Origin: Xenococcaceae cyanobacterium MO_167.B27 | Lineage (GTDB): Bacteria; Cyanobacteriota; Cyanobacteriia; Cyanobacteriales; Xenococcaceae | Assembly: GCA_030065935.1 (NCBI GenBank) | Contig: JASJCP010000065.1 | Coordinates: forward strand, 1-48,823 | Direction: 5' to 3' | Length of the DNA: 48,823 bases | Shown here: positions 33,420-42,772 of the stretch, piece after piece | How the letters are laid out: every line of letters begins with the position of its first letter | How positions within the stretch are numbered: position 1 is the first letter of the stretch | Position numbers and translations under genes: made by a program | Notes under the pieces: model-generated | The model's input: the letters and a program-made list of their open reading frames with translations, nothing else | What the model was told of the DNA's origin: nothing | Databases searched by the model: none

Positions 33420-34910
33420 TTAATTCAACTTTTCAATTAGATGCTCCCCTACTCTTAAAGCGTTAGCAATAACTGTTAATGCAGGGCTTAGTGCTGCACT
33501 GGAAGGAAAGAAACTGCTATCGACCACATAGAGGTTATGAACATCGTGAGTACGACAGTTGAGGTCTAACACTGAAGTTTCAGGGTCTTCACCAAAGCGA
33601 CAAGTACCGCATTGATGTGCCACAATTTCAATGGGTGTGCTTCCATAAGGGTTCATACCCCGAGATGACTTGTCTGTGGCTTTAAGGACTTCTTGCCAAC
33701 GATATAATAGGCGATCGTGTGCTTCTAGATTGTTTGGTGTATAGTCTAAATTTAGCTTCGTATTGTTGATGGTAACGCGGTTATTAGGATCGGGTAAATC
33801 TTCCGTTTGTAACCACCATCCCACTGAACGTTTTGCCAGTTGCTTTAACCCAAATCCTGGCATTAGTTTAGCTGCGATCGATAAAATAGGTGGAGACTCA
33901 GAAAAAATCACATCTTGTAGAATTCCTCCTGAATCTTGAATGTGTCCTAGAGGATAGGGAAAATCTTTGTCACCCCAATAAAAATCATTAATATAAACAC
34001 TACGTTGAAATAATCCCGAGTTAGGCTGAGGAGATTGCTGTATGATTACGGTCATCAGGTGTTTCATCAGATTCCGTCCTACTAGATCGGAACTATTAGC
34101 AAGTCCTTGGGGATGTTTTTCATTGGCAGAGTGCAACAATAAGGCAGCAGAATTAATCGCACCGCAGGAAAGTACGACAATATGAGCCGTAAATAAGTAC
34201 GATTCCCCTTTTATCTCGACTTCAACCGCTTTAACTTCTGTTCCCGATGGATTAGTGTGTAAAGCTACTACTTTTGCTGAAGTTTTTAAAGTTATATTAT
34301 GACCTGCTCTTATTGCGGGACTAATTCCTGTATCTTCTGAATCTGTACGTCCTTCATCCCCAATACCAATAGGTAGATAGGCTGGATGTAGTCCTTGTTC
34401 GGCTAGGCGATCGCTGATATCTTGAACTTGAGGAATGCGCTCTACTGGTGGTAAGGGATAATCTTCACTCCTAGGTGGTTCTGTAGGATCTTCACCAGCT
34501 TTCCCATGAGCGCGATAGAGTTTTTCGGCTTCGCTGTAATAAGGTTCAAAATCTTGGTATTTTAAAGGCCATTCTGGGGAAATACCATCTTGATGTTCTA
34601 CTTGCTCGAAATCTCGTTCCCTCAGACGGAATAATACCCCACTATAAATTTTGGTATTACCACCTACACAATAACTGGTTTGAGCTTGAAACGGCTCACC
34701 CTCGCTATTGTACCACTGTTCTGGGGCGTGATAATCTTCTTTTTTAAAAAGCTCTACTTCTACTAACTCGGAACTTTCTTTCTCTGTAAACTCTCCCTGT
34801 TCTAAAACGAGGATTTTTTTGCCAGCTTCTGCTAGTTTGCGAGTCAGCGTACCTCCACCCGCACCAGTGCCAACAATAATTACATCGTAAAATTGGTCGT
34901 CAATAATCAT
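33420..34910 (-). CDS. GMC family FAD-dependent oxidoreductase
   Basis: A 496-residue glucose-methanol-choline oxidoreductase. The dinucleotide-binding start is YDVIIVGTGAGGGTLTRKLA with VLEQGEF. The CVGGNTKIYSGVLFRLRERD block is the GMC signature 1 region and HIVVLSCGAINSAALLLHSA is signature 2. The C-terminal catalytic His/Asn region is VAHQCGTCRFGEDPETSVLD, then NLYVVDSSFFPSSAALSPAL. It is the GMC type that has a C-terminal GTCRFG motif. Substrate (an alcohol or sugar) is unknown; it stands alone. Confidence 0.88.
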   Translation of the reverse strand: MIIDDQFYDVIIVGTGAGGGTLTRKLAEAGKKILVLEQGEFTEKESSELVEVELFKKEDYHAPEQWYNSEGEPFQAQTSYCVGGNTKIYSGVLFRLRERDFEQVEHQDGISPEWPLKYQDFEPYYSEAEKLYRAHGKAGEDPTEPPRSEDYPLPPVERIPQVQDISDRLAEQGLHPAYLPIGIGDEGRTDSEDTGISPAIRAGHNITLKTSAKVVALHTNPSGTEVKAVEVEIKGESYLFTAHIVVLSCGAINSAALLLHSANEKHPQGLANSSDLVGRNLMKHLMTVIIQQSPQPNSGLFQRSVYINDFYWGDKDFPYPLGHIQDSGGILQDVIFSESPPILSIAAKLMPGFGLKQLAKRSVGWWLQTEDLPDPNNRVTINNTKLNLDYTPNNLEAHDRLLYRWQEVLKATDKSSRGMNPYGSTPIEIVAHQCGTCRFGEDPETSVLDLNCRTHDVHNLYVVDSSFFPSSAALSPALTVIANALRVGEHLIEKLN

Positions 34911-34917
34911 GATTTGG

Positions 34918-34950
34918 TTAGTTGTTAGTGGTTAGTGGTTAATTGTTGAT
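34918..34950. repeat. Short tandem repeat TTAGTGG/TTAGTTG
   Basis: GTTAGTTGTTAGTGGTTAG-type heptamer runs lie directly before the GMC start, similar to those at 4.25 and 36.42 kb. Confidence 0.6.
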
Positions 34951-35010
34951 TGATGAAAAGTTGATTATTCAATCCTGAGTTTTTTGCCTGTTTTACCTTC
35001 TTTAAGTAGT

Positions 35011-35457
35011 TCAGATGATTTTCAATTCCATTAGTAGGTCGCCATCATCGAGATTACCAATGTAGGAAAATTCAGCTTTTTGATAAAGTTTGCCAGCCGT
35101 TTTATTACTCGGTTTGTGCATCGTATGAATACGCTTTCCACCTAATTGCTTGATTTCTTCAATGACAAGATTTAAAGCTTTTGTCCCATAGCCTTGACCT
35201 TGAAAATTTTTATCAATCATGAATCTAAATATCCAATACAGTTCTGGATCGGGAGGGTCATTTTCCACACAAAAAGCCACAAACCCAATCACTTTTTGAT
35301 CTTTATAAATTGCTCTTAATTGATAATGGGGTTCAAACTTAGATTCGGCAATTGAGGCTACATTGGAAGCCACGTTTCCCTCTTGTTCGGGATATAAAGA
35401 TAGATCGATACAGTCAATCCAATTCTCTTTAGTTACCTCTTTAAGCTGGATTCCCAT
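35011..35457 (-). CDS. GNAT family N-acetyltransferase
   Basis: A 148-residue GNAT domain. The acetyl-CoA loop is IDKNFQGQGYGTKALNLVIE (Q-x-x-G-x-G), preceded by the beta4 strand LYWIFRFM, followed by the beta5-alpha4 block IHTMHKPSNKTAGKLYQKAE-FSYIG. This matches small spermidine/diamine-type acetyltransferases. It is an independent short gene with a HIP1 site at its start region. Substrate not known. Confidence 0.85.
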   Translation of the reverse strand: MGIQLKEVTKENWIDCIDLSLYPEQEGNVASNVASIAESKFEPHYQLRAIYKDQKVIGFVAFCVENDPPDPELYWIFRFMIDKNFQGQGYGTKALNLVIEEIKQLGGKRIHTMHKPSNKTAGKLYQKAEFSYIGNLDDGDLLMELKII

Positions 35458-35484
35458 AAATTGCGATCGCCCTTAATTGTTTGG

Positions 35485-35661
35485 TCAAGCTGATGCTAGT
35501 TTTTCCCCAATGGTAGGAGAACCAAAACCCAATACAATATCTTTAGGTACAGCTAAATAAAGTAATCTCTCTGGTTCATCAGAAGATTCTAAAGCAACGG
35601 GGTAATTTAAGAACTGACTGAGTGCTGTATGAAACTTAGATAAGTAATTGGACAAAATTAA
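35485..35661 (-). pseudogene. xisH: xisH-like fragment (C-terminal end)
   Basis: The minus-strand frame reads LSNYLSKFHTALSQFLNYPV, then ALESSDEPERLLYLAVPKD and IVLGFGSPTIG before TGA at 35485. The core KFHTALSQFLNY..AL...EPER.LYLAV is that of cyanobacterial XisH, fdxN-element excision controlling factor. The N-terminal two thirds (including the PD-(D/E)xK-like part) and the partner xisI are missing. It is thus a remnant without function. Confidence 0.65.
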
Positions 35662-35799
35662 TTACCTAAAATGAATCCTGAAAGCTTTTCCCAGTAAAAA
35701 TCTAGTCTATAAATATTTCTGTCCAAGTACTTATTTTGTTATTAGTGACCAATGTTGCTACACAAACTAAATTGTTATTAGCTGTAGTAACAGGAAACA

Positions 35800-36414
35800 T
35801 TACTGCCAGATATAAATCAAAATAAACAGAACAATCCAAATTACATCTACAAAGTGCCAAAACAGTGAGGTTGCTTCTACTCCAAATTGTCCTTTTTCGT
35901 AATTACCAGGAAGAAAAGAACGCATAAGCATAATTCCCTGAAGCAGTACACCAGTAAAAACGTGCAAGCCGTGAAAACCAGTGAGTAGATAAAAAGTTCC
36001 GCCAAATACCCCAGAGGAAAACCCAAACTGTAGGCTTTGCCATTCTACTGCTTGTCCATAAAGGAAATAGCTACCCATCGCCATAGTTAGCAGCCAAAAG
36101 AAGCGAAATCCCCAGAGATTTTCCTTGTGAAGATAACGTTCCGCAATATAGATAACAAAACTACTGGAAACTAAAATCACTGTATTAATAGCAGGTTCTC
36201 TGACTTCTAGCCCTTCTACACCAACAGGAAGCCAGTCAGAGGTTGTAGTTTTATAAATGATGTAGCCAGCAAAAAAACTGAGAAAAATAACACTTTCTGA
36301 CAGCAAGAAGACAATGAAGCCGAACATACTGTTCCCGGCTTCATCATGTTCGTGTTCGTGTGCTGCTACCTGGCTAGAATGGTTTAAATTTTCTTGAGTT
36401 AAAACGTTGGTCAT
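35800..36414 (-). CDS. ctaE: Cytochrome c oxidase/quinol oxidase subunit III
   Basis: A 204-residue five-helix protein, the usual short cyanobacterial subunit III. Conserved text includes MFGFIVFLLSESVIFLSFFA (helix 1), GGTFYLLTGFHGLHVFTGVL (the FH..HV. motif) and ATSLFWHFVDVIWIVLFILI at the C-terminus. ATG start. It follows ctaD in the ctaC-ctaD-ctaE order. The operon type suggests the alternative respiratory terminal oxidase; see ctaC. Confidence 0.93.
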   Translation of the reverse strand: MTNVLTQENLNHSSQVAAHEHEHDEAGNSMFGFIVFLLSESVIFLSFFAGYIIYKTTTSDWLPVGVEGLEVREPAINTVILVSSSFVIYIAERYLHKENLWGFRFFWLLTMAMGSYFLYGQAVEWQSLQFGFSSGVFGGTFYLLTGFHGLHVFTGVLLQGIMLMRSFLPGNYEKGQFGVEATSLFWHFVDVIWIVLFILIYIWQ

Positions 36415-36417
36415 AAT

Positions 36418-36450
36418 GGTTAGTGGTTAGTGGTTAGTAGTTAGTGGAAG
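36418..36450. repeat. Short tandem repeat (GGTTAGT)n
   Basis: Copies of GGTTAGTGGTTAGTAGTTAG lie between ctaE and ctaD, interrupting an otherwise tight operon by about 160 bp together with flanking AT-rich sequence. Confidence 0.7.
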
Positions 36451-36576
36451 GGCAGTTATTTACTTATGTTTCATCCTTATCTGAGGGATGAATTATCAGG
36501 AAAATAGGGAAGCACCCCTAGATTATTTCCCGATCACTGATTACTGATTACTGTTCTGATGTCCTTCATCCTTTCA

Positions 36577-38235
36577 TCATCCACCCATATTTTCAGTTAA
36601 TGGTTCTGATGTACCATAAGTATAGGGTTCGGAGATAACTATCGGAATTTCCTCAAAGTTTTCTACATCAGGAGGAGAAGATACTAGCCATTCCAAACCA
36701 ATCGCCCGCCAGGGGTTATCGGGGGCTGATGGACCAGAAAGCCAAGAAGCCACCATGTTGACCAGGAAGGGTATTATGGACATACCTAATATAAATGCAC
36801 CAATACTGGCGATAAAATTCCAAAAAGCAAATTCTGGGTCGTAGGAAGCAACTCGTCTGGGCATTCCCATTAAGCCTAGGGGGTGCATAGGAATGAAATT
36901 GAGGCTAGTACCAATGAAAGTTAACCAAAAATGCAGCTTACCTAATCCTTCATAGTACATTTTGCCTGTCATCTTGGGAAACCAGTGATAGATGGCAGCA
37001 TATAAACCAAAAACGATCGCGCCATAAATTACATAGTGAAAGTGTCCTACCACAAAATAAGTATTGTTGACATGAATATCTACAGGAGTAGATGAGAGCA
37101 TAATTCCTGTAATGCCAGAAAAGACAAAATTAATTAGACCGCCTAAAGCAAACAGCATCGCACTATCAAGACGGAGTTTACCGCCCCAAATTGTAGCTAC
37201 CCAGGCAAAGACTTTAATTCCTGTTGGCACTGAAATCAGCATGGTGGAAATCATAAACAGCATCCGCATCCAATCAGGAGTGCCACTAGCAAACATATGG
37301 TGTACCCAGACCACTGCGCTCAATGCCACAATAATTAAGGAAGAAACTGCTACTACTTTGTAGCCAAATAATGGCTTACGAGCATAAACAGGAAAAATCT
37401 CGGAAAAGATGCCAAATACAGGCAGAATCATTACATAAACCGCAGGATGGGAATAAAACCAGAAAAAGTGCTGAAATAATACTGGATCGCCACCTTGAGC
37501 GGGATCAAAAAATGTAGTACCAAAACTTAAGTCGCACAGCAGCATAATTGCACCAGCAGTTAAAGCAGGTAGCCCAAATAGTTGAATAATTTGTGCTGCC
37601 AACACAGTCCAAACAAAGATGGGCATTTTAAACCAGCCCATTCCAGGGCAACGCATCCGCACGATGGTAGTTACAATATTAACTGCCCCCATAATGGAGG
37701 AAACACCAGACAATGCTACTGCTAACAACCAGAGAAATTCACCATTGAGCCATTGTCCGCTAGGGTTTTGAATGCTCACGGGGGGATAAGACCACCAACC
37801 CGCTTGAGCAGGTCCACCAGGGACAAGAAAACTAAGAATAAACATCATCCCAAAAAAGGGAACCATCCAGAATGCTGCTGCATTAAGGCGGGGAAAAGCC
37901 ATATCTCGCGCCCCAATCATCAGGGGAACTAGATAATTAGCAAGTCCAGCTAGGACGGGAAACATCCAGCCAAACAGCATGATGGTGCCGTGCATGGTAA
38001 ACAGAGCGTTATATACCGTGCGATCTACTAAATCTGCTTCAGGGGTGATCAATTCTCCTCGTATAATCATGGCAAAAATGCCAGCGACAAGAAAGAAGAA
38101 AAAAGCTGTAACTGTATATTGAATACCAATTACTTTATGGTCGGTGCTAAAGCTAAAGTAGCGTAGCCAATTGGGAGGATTGGGAGGGCTCTCCGGAGTC
38201 TTATTCGTTAAAATTTCTGGTGTAATTTGAGTCAT
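36577..38235 (-). CDS. ctaD: Heme-copper oxidase subunit I (A2-like)
   Basis: A 552-residue subunit with 12 helices. The heme and CuB ligands are visible: the first His in FTMHGTIMLFGWMFPVLAGL, the CuB His of HFFWFYSHPAVYVMILP, the VWVHHMFASG pair, and the twin His of VVGHFHYVIYG. The YSHPAV form, in place of GHPEVY, is the A2-type hallmark where Tyr-Ser replaces the D-channel Glu. Reduces O2 to water in the plasma or thylakoid membrane. Second gene of the oxidase operon. Confidence 0.95.
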   Translation of the reverse strand: MTQITPEILTNKTPESPPNPPNWLRYFSFSTDHKVIGIQYTVTAFFFFLVAGIFAMIIRGELITPEADLVDRTVYNALFTMHGTIMLFGWMFPVLAGLANYLVPLMIGARDMAFPRLNAAAFWMVPFFGMMFILSFLVPGGPAQAGWWSYPPVSIQNPSGQWLNGEFLWLLAVALSGVSSIMGAVNIVTTIVRMRCPGMGWFKMPIFVWTVLAAQIIQLFGLPALTAGAIMLLCDLSFGTTFFDPAQGGDPVLFQHFFWFYSHPAVYVMILPVFGIFSEIFPVYARKPLFGYKVVAVSSLIIVALSAVVWVHHMFASGTPDWMRMLFMISTMLISVPTGIKVFAWVATIWGGKLRLDSAMLFALGGLINFVFSGITGIMLSSTPVDIHVNNTYFVVGHFHYVIYGAIVFGLYAAIYHWFPKMTGKMYYEGLGKLHFWLTFIGTSLNFIPMHPLGLMGMPRRVASYDPEFAFWNFIASIGAFILGMSIIPFLVNMVASWLSGPSAPDNPWRAIGLEWLVSSPPDVENFEEIPIVISEPYTYGTSEPLTENMGG

Positions 38236-38463
38236 AGAGTTTAATAATTTATTTGGGTTTATGTTTATTAGTGATTGGTCACTGATTTATTTTTGACTAG
38301 TTATTAGTTCCAATAGCTGGATGAAATTTAAAATAAATTTCTCTACTCCTTGTACATTTTTCTGATTCAAACTGGTTCACAATTTAGCAAGTCAGTAGCG
38401 CCATCTTTGCCATCAACAAGAATGATATGATTTCTTGACACAGAAGCTATGGTTTTATTTGGT

Positions 38464-39369
38464 CTAGGGATGATAATTAACTATTGGCTCAGAAGCAGGG
38501 ACAACTGTTACCCAAGCGGATTCAGCGGATTTTTCTTCTCTTAAGGCATATTCACTAGCAGCCTCATTGGGGGCAGCAGAGGGAGTTCTTTTAGCTGCTT
38601 CCTCTAACCACTGTTGGTAATCTTCCTTTGATTCCACTACCACATCTGCTTGCATAGCTGCAAAATACGTACCGCTATATTGAGAATCTCGCAGACGATA
38701 TTTACCTGTGCGAATGGGGGTGAATTCAAAATCCATATTTTTTTGGGGAATAATATCTTGCTTGACTCGGAAAGCAGGAATATAAAAGCCATGAATCACA
38801 TCGAGCGATCGCAAAATTAAATGAGCGCGACGATCTACTGGTAAGTGTAGTTCGGTGCTAGTAATATTTTTTTCTGGATAGTGAAATACCCAAGCCCACT
38901 GTTTGGCTTCCACTTCGATATTGGTCATGGGTTCGACAGCTTCATCCATTGGTTCAGCATAAGCAGGAGCAATCGCTTTTGCCATAGGCATATGTGCCAT
39001 TTCCATTGGATGTCTAATGGACATCTCCATATAGGTTTGATAGCTATATACTGCAATCCACAATACTAATAAGAAAGGAATTGCTGTCCATACTATTTCT
39101 AGAGTTACGTTGCCTTCAATGGGAGGACCATCGCTGAGATCGTATCTTCCTGCGCGATGGAATAATATGGAATACATTACTGTCCCTGTAACTCCCAAAA
39201 AGATAAATGTTCCTAGAGTAACTAGAAAACTAAATAAGTTGTCTATTAACTGAGATTCAACAGAGGCTTGAGGAGGTAGCCAGGAATAGGATAATTGACC
39301 GATTCCAATACTAATTGCTCCCAAGGTTATGGCGATCGCCACTAAATTTAAGATGGTTTTAAATTTCAT
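38464..39369 (-). CDS. ctaC: Oxidase subunit II lacking the CuA site (ARTO-type)
   Basis: A 301-residue subunit II with two N-terminal membrane helices (10-30 and 46-70) and a C-terminal cupredoxin domain. EVEAKQWAWVFHYPE and RSLDVIHGFYIPAFRVKQDI match the family, and the first CuA His (H193) is present. The rest of the CuA loop should read CxExCxxxHxxM, but here it is D228-S-Q-Y-S232-G-T-Y-F236-A-A-M239. Both bridging Cys, the Glu and the second His are lost. This is the state of the cyanobacterial alternative respiratory terminal oxidase (CtaCII), which is thought to take electrons from plastoquinol rather than cytochrome c. A Met-rich insert (MEMAHMPMAKA) follows helix 2. Confidence 0.93.
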   Translation of the reverse strand: MKFKTILNLVAIAITLGAISIGIGQLSYSWLPPQASVESQLIDNLFSFLVTLGTFIFLGVTGTVMYSILFHRAGRYDLSDGPPIEGNVTLEIVWTAIPFLLVLWIAVYSYQTYMEMSIRHPMEMAHMPMAKAIAPAYAEPMDEAVEPMTNIEVEAKQWAWVFHYPEKNITSTELHLPVDRRAHLILRSLDVIHGFYIPAFRVKQDIIPQKNMDFEFTPIRTGKYRLRDSQYSGTYFAAMQADVVVESKEDYQQWLEEAAKRTPSAAPNEAASEYALREEKSAESAWVTVVPASEPIVNYHP

Positions 39370-39378
39370 ACTTGCTCC

Positions 39379-39978
39379 TCATTTCAATAAGGTATTAGGG
39401 TCTTGTCCTAGGCGTAACATATGGGCTGCTGTATTGTGAACGCCAAACTCAGCAGCTAATTGCGCTCCTAACGTACCATGTACATACATTAAGAACATAA
39501 TTACCAATCCAGCTAACAAATAACTCCACTGTACTTGTTGACTAGTGTGACTACGCCAAAGGTAGCGTTGAAAACCTCGCCATAGAGTCATAGCCATCAT
39601 TAACGCCAAGAGAAAAACTCCTCCTACGCCATGCCAGAGCATTGTTTCCATTGATCCCAAGCCCCAAGCACTTTTGATTTCTGGTGGGGAATCTACCAGT
39701 ATAATTTCATAAAAACCTGCTGCTACGGTAAAAAATGTAATAATGCTAGCAGCCAACATGTTGTACCAACCCACATCAAAGAAATTAGAGCGAGCGACAG
39801 TAATTGCTAGATACTTAAAGATTGGTTTCTTAAAAGGAAATAAGACCCCGACAATATCGAAAGTAATGGCGACAATAAATAGTCCTAAAGTTAAATGCAC
39901 CAAATTAGGATGAATCGGGAATTCGTAGGGAAGTGCGTTAGCACCTAAATCTAAATGCTTAATTGCTTCTGAATACAT
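39379..39978 (-). CDS. DUF2231 membrane protein (oxidase-associated)
   Basis: A 199-residue protein with four membrane helices. The opening YEFPIHPNLVHLTLGLFIVA carries the PxHPxxVH motif that defines DUF2231, and later there are WHGVGGVFLLALMMAM and YVHGTLGAQL with histidines at helix ends, positions suited to heme. It overlaps the preceding gene by one base (TAATG) and is followed 9 bp later by ctaC. Pairs of DUF2231 genes precede the ARTO operon in several cyanobacteria, so they are probably heme-binding or assembly partners (inferred). Confidence 0.85.
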   Translation of the reverse strand: MYSEAIKHLDLGANALPYEFPIHPNLVHLTLGLFIVAITFDIVGVLFPFKKPIFKYLAITVARSNFFDVGWYNMLAASIITFFTVAAGFYEIILVDSPPEIKSAWGLGSMETMLWHGVGGVFLLALMMAMTLWRGFQRYLWRSHTSQQVQWSYLLAGLVIMFLMYVHGTLGAQLAAEFGVHNTAAHMLRLGQDPNTLLK

Positions 39979-40517
39979 TACAATAATCCCTCCTTAACTG
40001 CATCAACCATTTCTACTGTATGTAAGCCATATACCCATACCAATTTATCGCCAAGATAGACTTGGAAGAATACTAAACAAGTCAATAAAAACCCTAACCC
40101 GAGATAGGGAAGAGGCAATTTTCTAGGGTTTTCTTTTCTAATGACATAACGCCAACCTGTAATAGCTGCAATGATTCCTGACAGCGACCACCCAATCAAG
40201 GTGTGTACATTCAGCACTGGTTCGACTGCATCGTAAGCCATAGCCCAACCTGCTTCCGCCTCTCCGAAGATAATGGCTATAAAGATGCAGATAGTGGCAA
40301 CAAACATATTCCACCAACTCACCTCATAAAGTTTGTAGTTACGGGTAAAATAGCCCGTGATATCGCAAAAAAAAGCAAATAAGACCATTGCAATCACAAA
40401 ATGTACCACAATTGGATGAATCGTATCAGGATAGGGCAAATTATGGTCATTAAGTGGTGGCAGTAAATTATCAAACATCTGATTCTCCATTACAAAATTG
40501 TGCCAACACTCTAACAA
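39978..40517 (-). CDS. DUF2231 membrane protein, first gene of the oxidase operon
   Basis: A 179-residue homologue of the next gene. The HPxxVH motif is in PYPDTIHPIVVHFVIAMVLF, and SWSLSGIIAAITGWRYVIRK-like and YLGDKLVWVYGLHTVEMVDA segments follow. The frame opens at 40517 (MLECWHNFVMENQ...), but the ATG nine codons in (about 40490) starts with MENQMFDNLLPPLND and is a likely alternative. It is the first gene in the five-gene operon DUF2231-DUF2231-ctaC-ctaD-ctaE. Confidence 0.82.
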   Translation of the reverse strand: MLECWHNFVMENQMFDNLLPPLNDHNLPYPDTIHPIVVHFVIAMVLFAFFCDITGYFTRNYKLYEVSWWNMFVATICIFIAIIFGEAEAGWAMAYDAVEPVLNVHTLIGWSLSGIIAAITGWRYVIRKENPRKLPLPYLGLGFLLTCLVFFQVYLGDKLVWVYGLHTVEMVDAVKEGLL

Positions 40518-41318
40518 AGTAGCTGTAAATTCTATTTCACAATGTAGTTATTTTGACCAAGTCTCAACAGATTTTTCTGTCTTAGGGCAAAGTAACTTAT
40601 ACTTGGTTTTCAATTCTGAAATTACACTTGTTGTCTTGTGTCTGATAGTTCAATTAAAAATATATAAGCAGCAATTTTACTAAGATTTTTAAAACTTAAT
40701 TTTATTTTTATATTTTACTAAAGTTCAAATAATTTGTTTGACAAATAGTCGTATTTAAACTTTTACTTACTGTCCCATTAAAATTATGTAAAAACTGCTA
40801 CAAAAATCTAGCAAAACTTATTTTTAAAAGAGTATTTCAAGAAACTATAAACTGTATTAATATTAGCACAATCCCTAGTAAAAAGCCTAGTAATCGGGTT
40901 TCTAAGTCAGATTATTCCCAAGATTTACTGTTGAATAACTTTTTTTTTGAGCCTTTTTTTAGAGAAGGTTTAAGTCTATATGCTGAAGAATAATAGTTAA
41001 CTAAACTTGGTTAGCTATACCTTTTTATAACTAGAAAAATAGTCCATTAAAAGATGATTAAAAGATGAATTTTATAATTGATTAAGTAGTTCTAAACTTT
41101 TTAAACATAAAATAGCTCTACCTTGGCTTGAAGAATGAAACCCAATAACCATAAACATTCTACGAATAATTAAGTCAATATACTTATTACCAGAAGTGAT
41201 TTTTTAGTAGGATTTATAGAGGAAATGACGCACTTGAAAAAATCAAATGCCCCCAATCCCTCTTTAAGTAGCAAGTAGCAAGTAGCAAGTAGCAAGTTAG
41301 AATTCAAAACTCCTGCTT
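40518..41318. other. Long intergenic region upstream of the oxidase operon
   Basis: About 800 bp with no convincing gene. AT-rich, with many A- and T-runs. It presumably contains the oxidase operon promoter (near 40518-40700 on the minus strand), but no clear box was picked. The end holds a heptamer repeat (41266-41296). Confidence 0.5.
41266..41296. repeat. Heptanucleotide tandem repeat (AAGTAGC)n
   Basis: Four consecutive AAGTAGC units, a canonical cyanobacterial heptamer repeat, end 23 bp before the stop codon of the amidase. Confidence 0.85.
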
Positions 41319-42740
41319 TTAAACTAAACGCAGTAAAGAAGTGGGAACAGAGGTAAAATTTATTGCTGCTTCCAACTTGGAAGCAAGAGTGAGAATCAGG
41401 CTTTCTGATGCAGGTTTCCCAATTAATTGCACTCCTACAGGTAAACCATTGTCATCAAATCCTGTAGGTATTGCGATCGCTGGCTGTCCTGTAGCATTCC
41501 AACAAGGACAGGGTAAAATCCAACTAATAATCTTAGTTAAAGTCTCTTCTGGTGTAAAGTCTGCAAATTCTCCCACTTTAATAGTCGGGTGCATATATGT
41601 AGGCAAAACTAATACATCATAATTATCGAATAAACTGACAATTTGTCGCGAAAATATTTGCATTTGCTGTACGGCTCGTAAATAGTCCCCTGCACTACCT
41701 GATAATCCTGCAATCCAGCGATTAATCCGACTCAAAGCTTCTAGGGGAACTCCAGAAGAAGCAACACCAGCACTCCAAATTATTTTAAAAGGCTCAATTA
41801 AAGAAGTAACATCGAAGGAAATTTCTGTTATCCTATGACCCATTGCTTCAATGATATTGACAGTTTGTGTGATACTTTCCTGACATATGGGGTGTGCTTC
41901 TCCTTCAGGTAAGACCGCAGTAGCAAAACCAACAGATAATTGAGGTAAGGTTTGTTCGATAGCAGACAAAAAAGGTATTTCAGGTTGAGTAAGCCAATAA
42001 GGATCGCCAGTGATGTAACCTGACATGATATCTAGTAACGCAGCACCATCTCTTACATTACGAGCTAATACCCCATTAGTAGCAATACCATTTTGAAAGT
42101 CTCCCACAGGTGCATAAGATATTCTCCCACGACTGGGCTTAATACCTACTAAACCACAACAAAAAGCAGGACCTCGAATCGAACCGCCTCCATCATTACC
42201 TTGAGCGAGGGCACATAATCCAGCAGCTACCGCCGATGCTGCGCCACCACTAGAACCCCCTGCGGTATAATCTAAGTTCCAAGGATTACGAGTGGGGATA
42301 AATCCTGGGGACTCTGTATAGGGTAGAGAGCCTAATTGAGAAGTTGCAGTTTTACCTAAAATAATTAATCCTGCTGCTTTGATTTTACTCACCAGTCCAT
42401 CATCATAGTCAGCAATTTGCTCTTTGATGGTCGAAACCCCATAGTTGATGGGCATTCCTGCTACTGCGTTTAAGTCTTTGATTGCAGTAGGAACACCAAA
42501 AAGGGGTGGTAAGGTTTTAGTCTCCTTTGTTTTAGCTATCTGTTCCGTTTTCTGTTGGGCATCTGCGATCGCCGATTCTGCTGCTACGTGAAAAAAACAA
42601 CCTAATTGGGGGTTATAAGTTTCAATTCTAGTTAGATACAGTTCTACTAATTCTAAAGGGGAAATTTGGCGATCGCGTATTAGTTGAGCTTGGGTTAAAG
42701 CAGGTGCAAATACGATATCTTTATCTTGATCTGAAAGCAT
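41319..42740 (-). CDS. Amidase (amidase signature family)
   Basis: A 473-residue amidase-signature enzyme. The catalytic Ser-cis-Ser-Lys triad is visible: Lys in FGVPTAIKDLNAVAGMP, cis-Ser in TAGGSSGGAASAVAAGLCAL, and the nucleophile Ser in GNDGGGSIRGPAFCCGLVGI. The C-terminus has WNATGQPAIAIPTGFDDNGL-PVGVQLIG, the family ending. Length fits GatA/atzF-like amidases, but GatB/GatC are not adjacent, so a free amidase that hydrolyses small amides is likelier than the tRNA-dependent transamidase. Confidence 0.88.
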   Translation of the reverse strand: MLSDQDKDIVFAPALTQAQLIRDRQISPLELVELYLTRIETYNPQLGCFFHVAAESAIADAQQKTEQIAKTKETKTLPPLFGVPTAIKDLNAVAGMPINYGVSTIKEQIADYDDGLVSKIKAAGLIILGKTATSQLGSLPYTESPGFIPTRNPWNLDYTAGGSSGGAASAVAAGLCALAQGNDGGGSIRGPAFCCGLVGIKPSRGRISYAPVGDFQNGIATNGVLARNVRDGAALLDIMSGYITGDPYWLTQPEIPFLSAIEQTLPQLSVGFATAVLPEGEAHPICQESITQTVNIIEAMGHRITEISFDVTSLIEPFKIIWSAGVASSGVPLEALSRINRWIAGLSGSAGDYLRAVQQMQIFSRQIVSLFDNYDVLVLPTYMHPTIKVGEFADFTPEETLTKIISWILPCPCWNATGQPAIAIPTGFDDNGLPVGVQLIGKPASESLILTLASKLEAAINFTSVPTSLLRLV

Positions 42741-42772
42741 TAATTGTTAATTGATGAAAAGTTAATTGTTAA

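Noticed and set aside
38350-38463. Short minus-strand peptide ending VDGKDGATDLLNCEPV between ctaC and ctaD
   Set aside because: Only about 30 codons without a start; not enough to call a gene.
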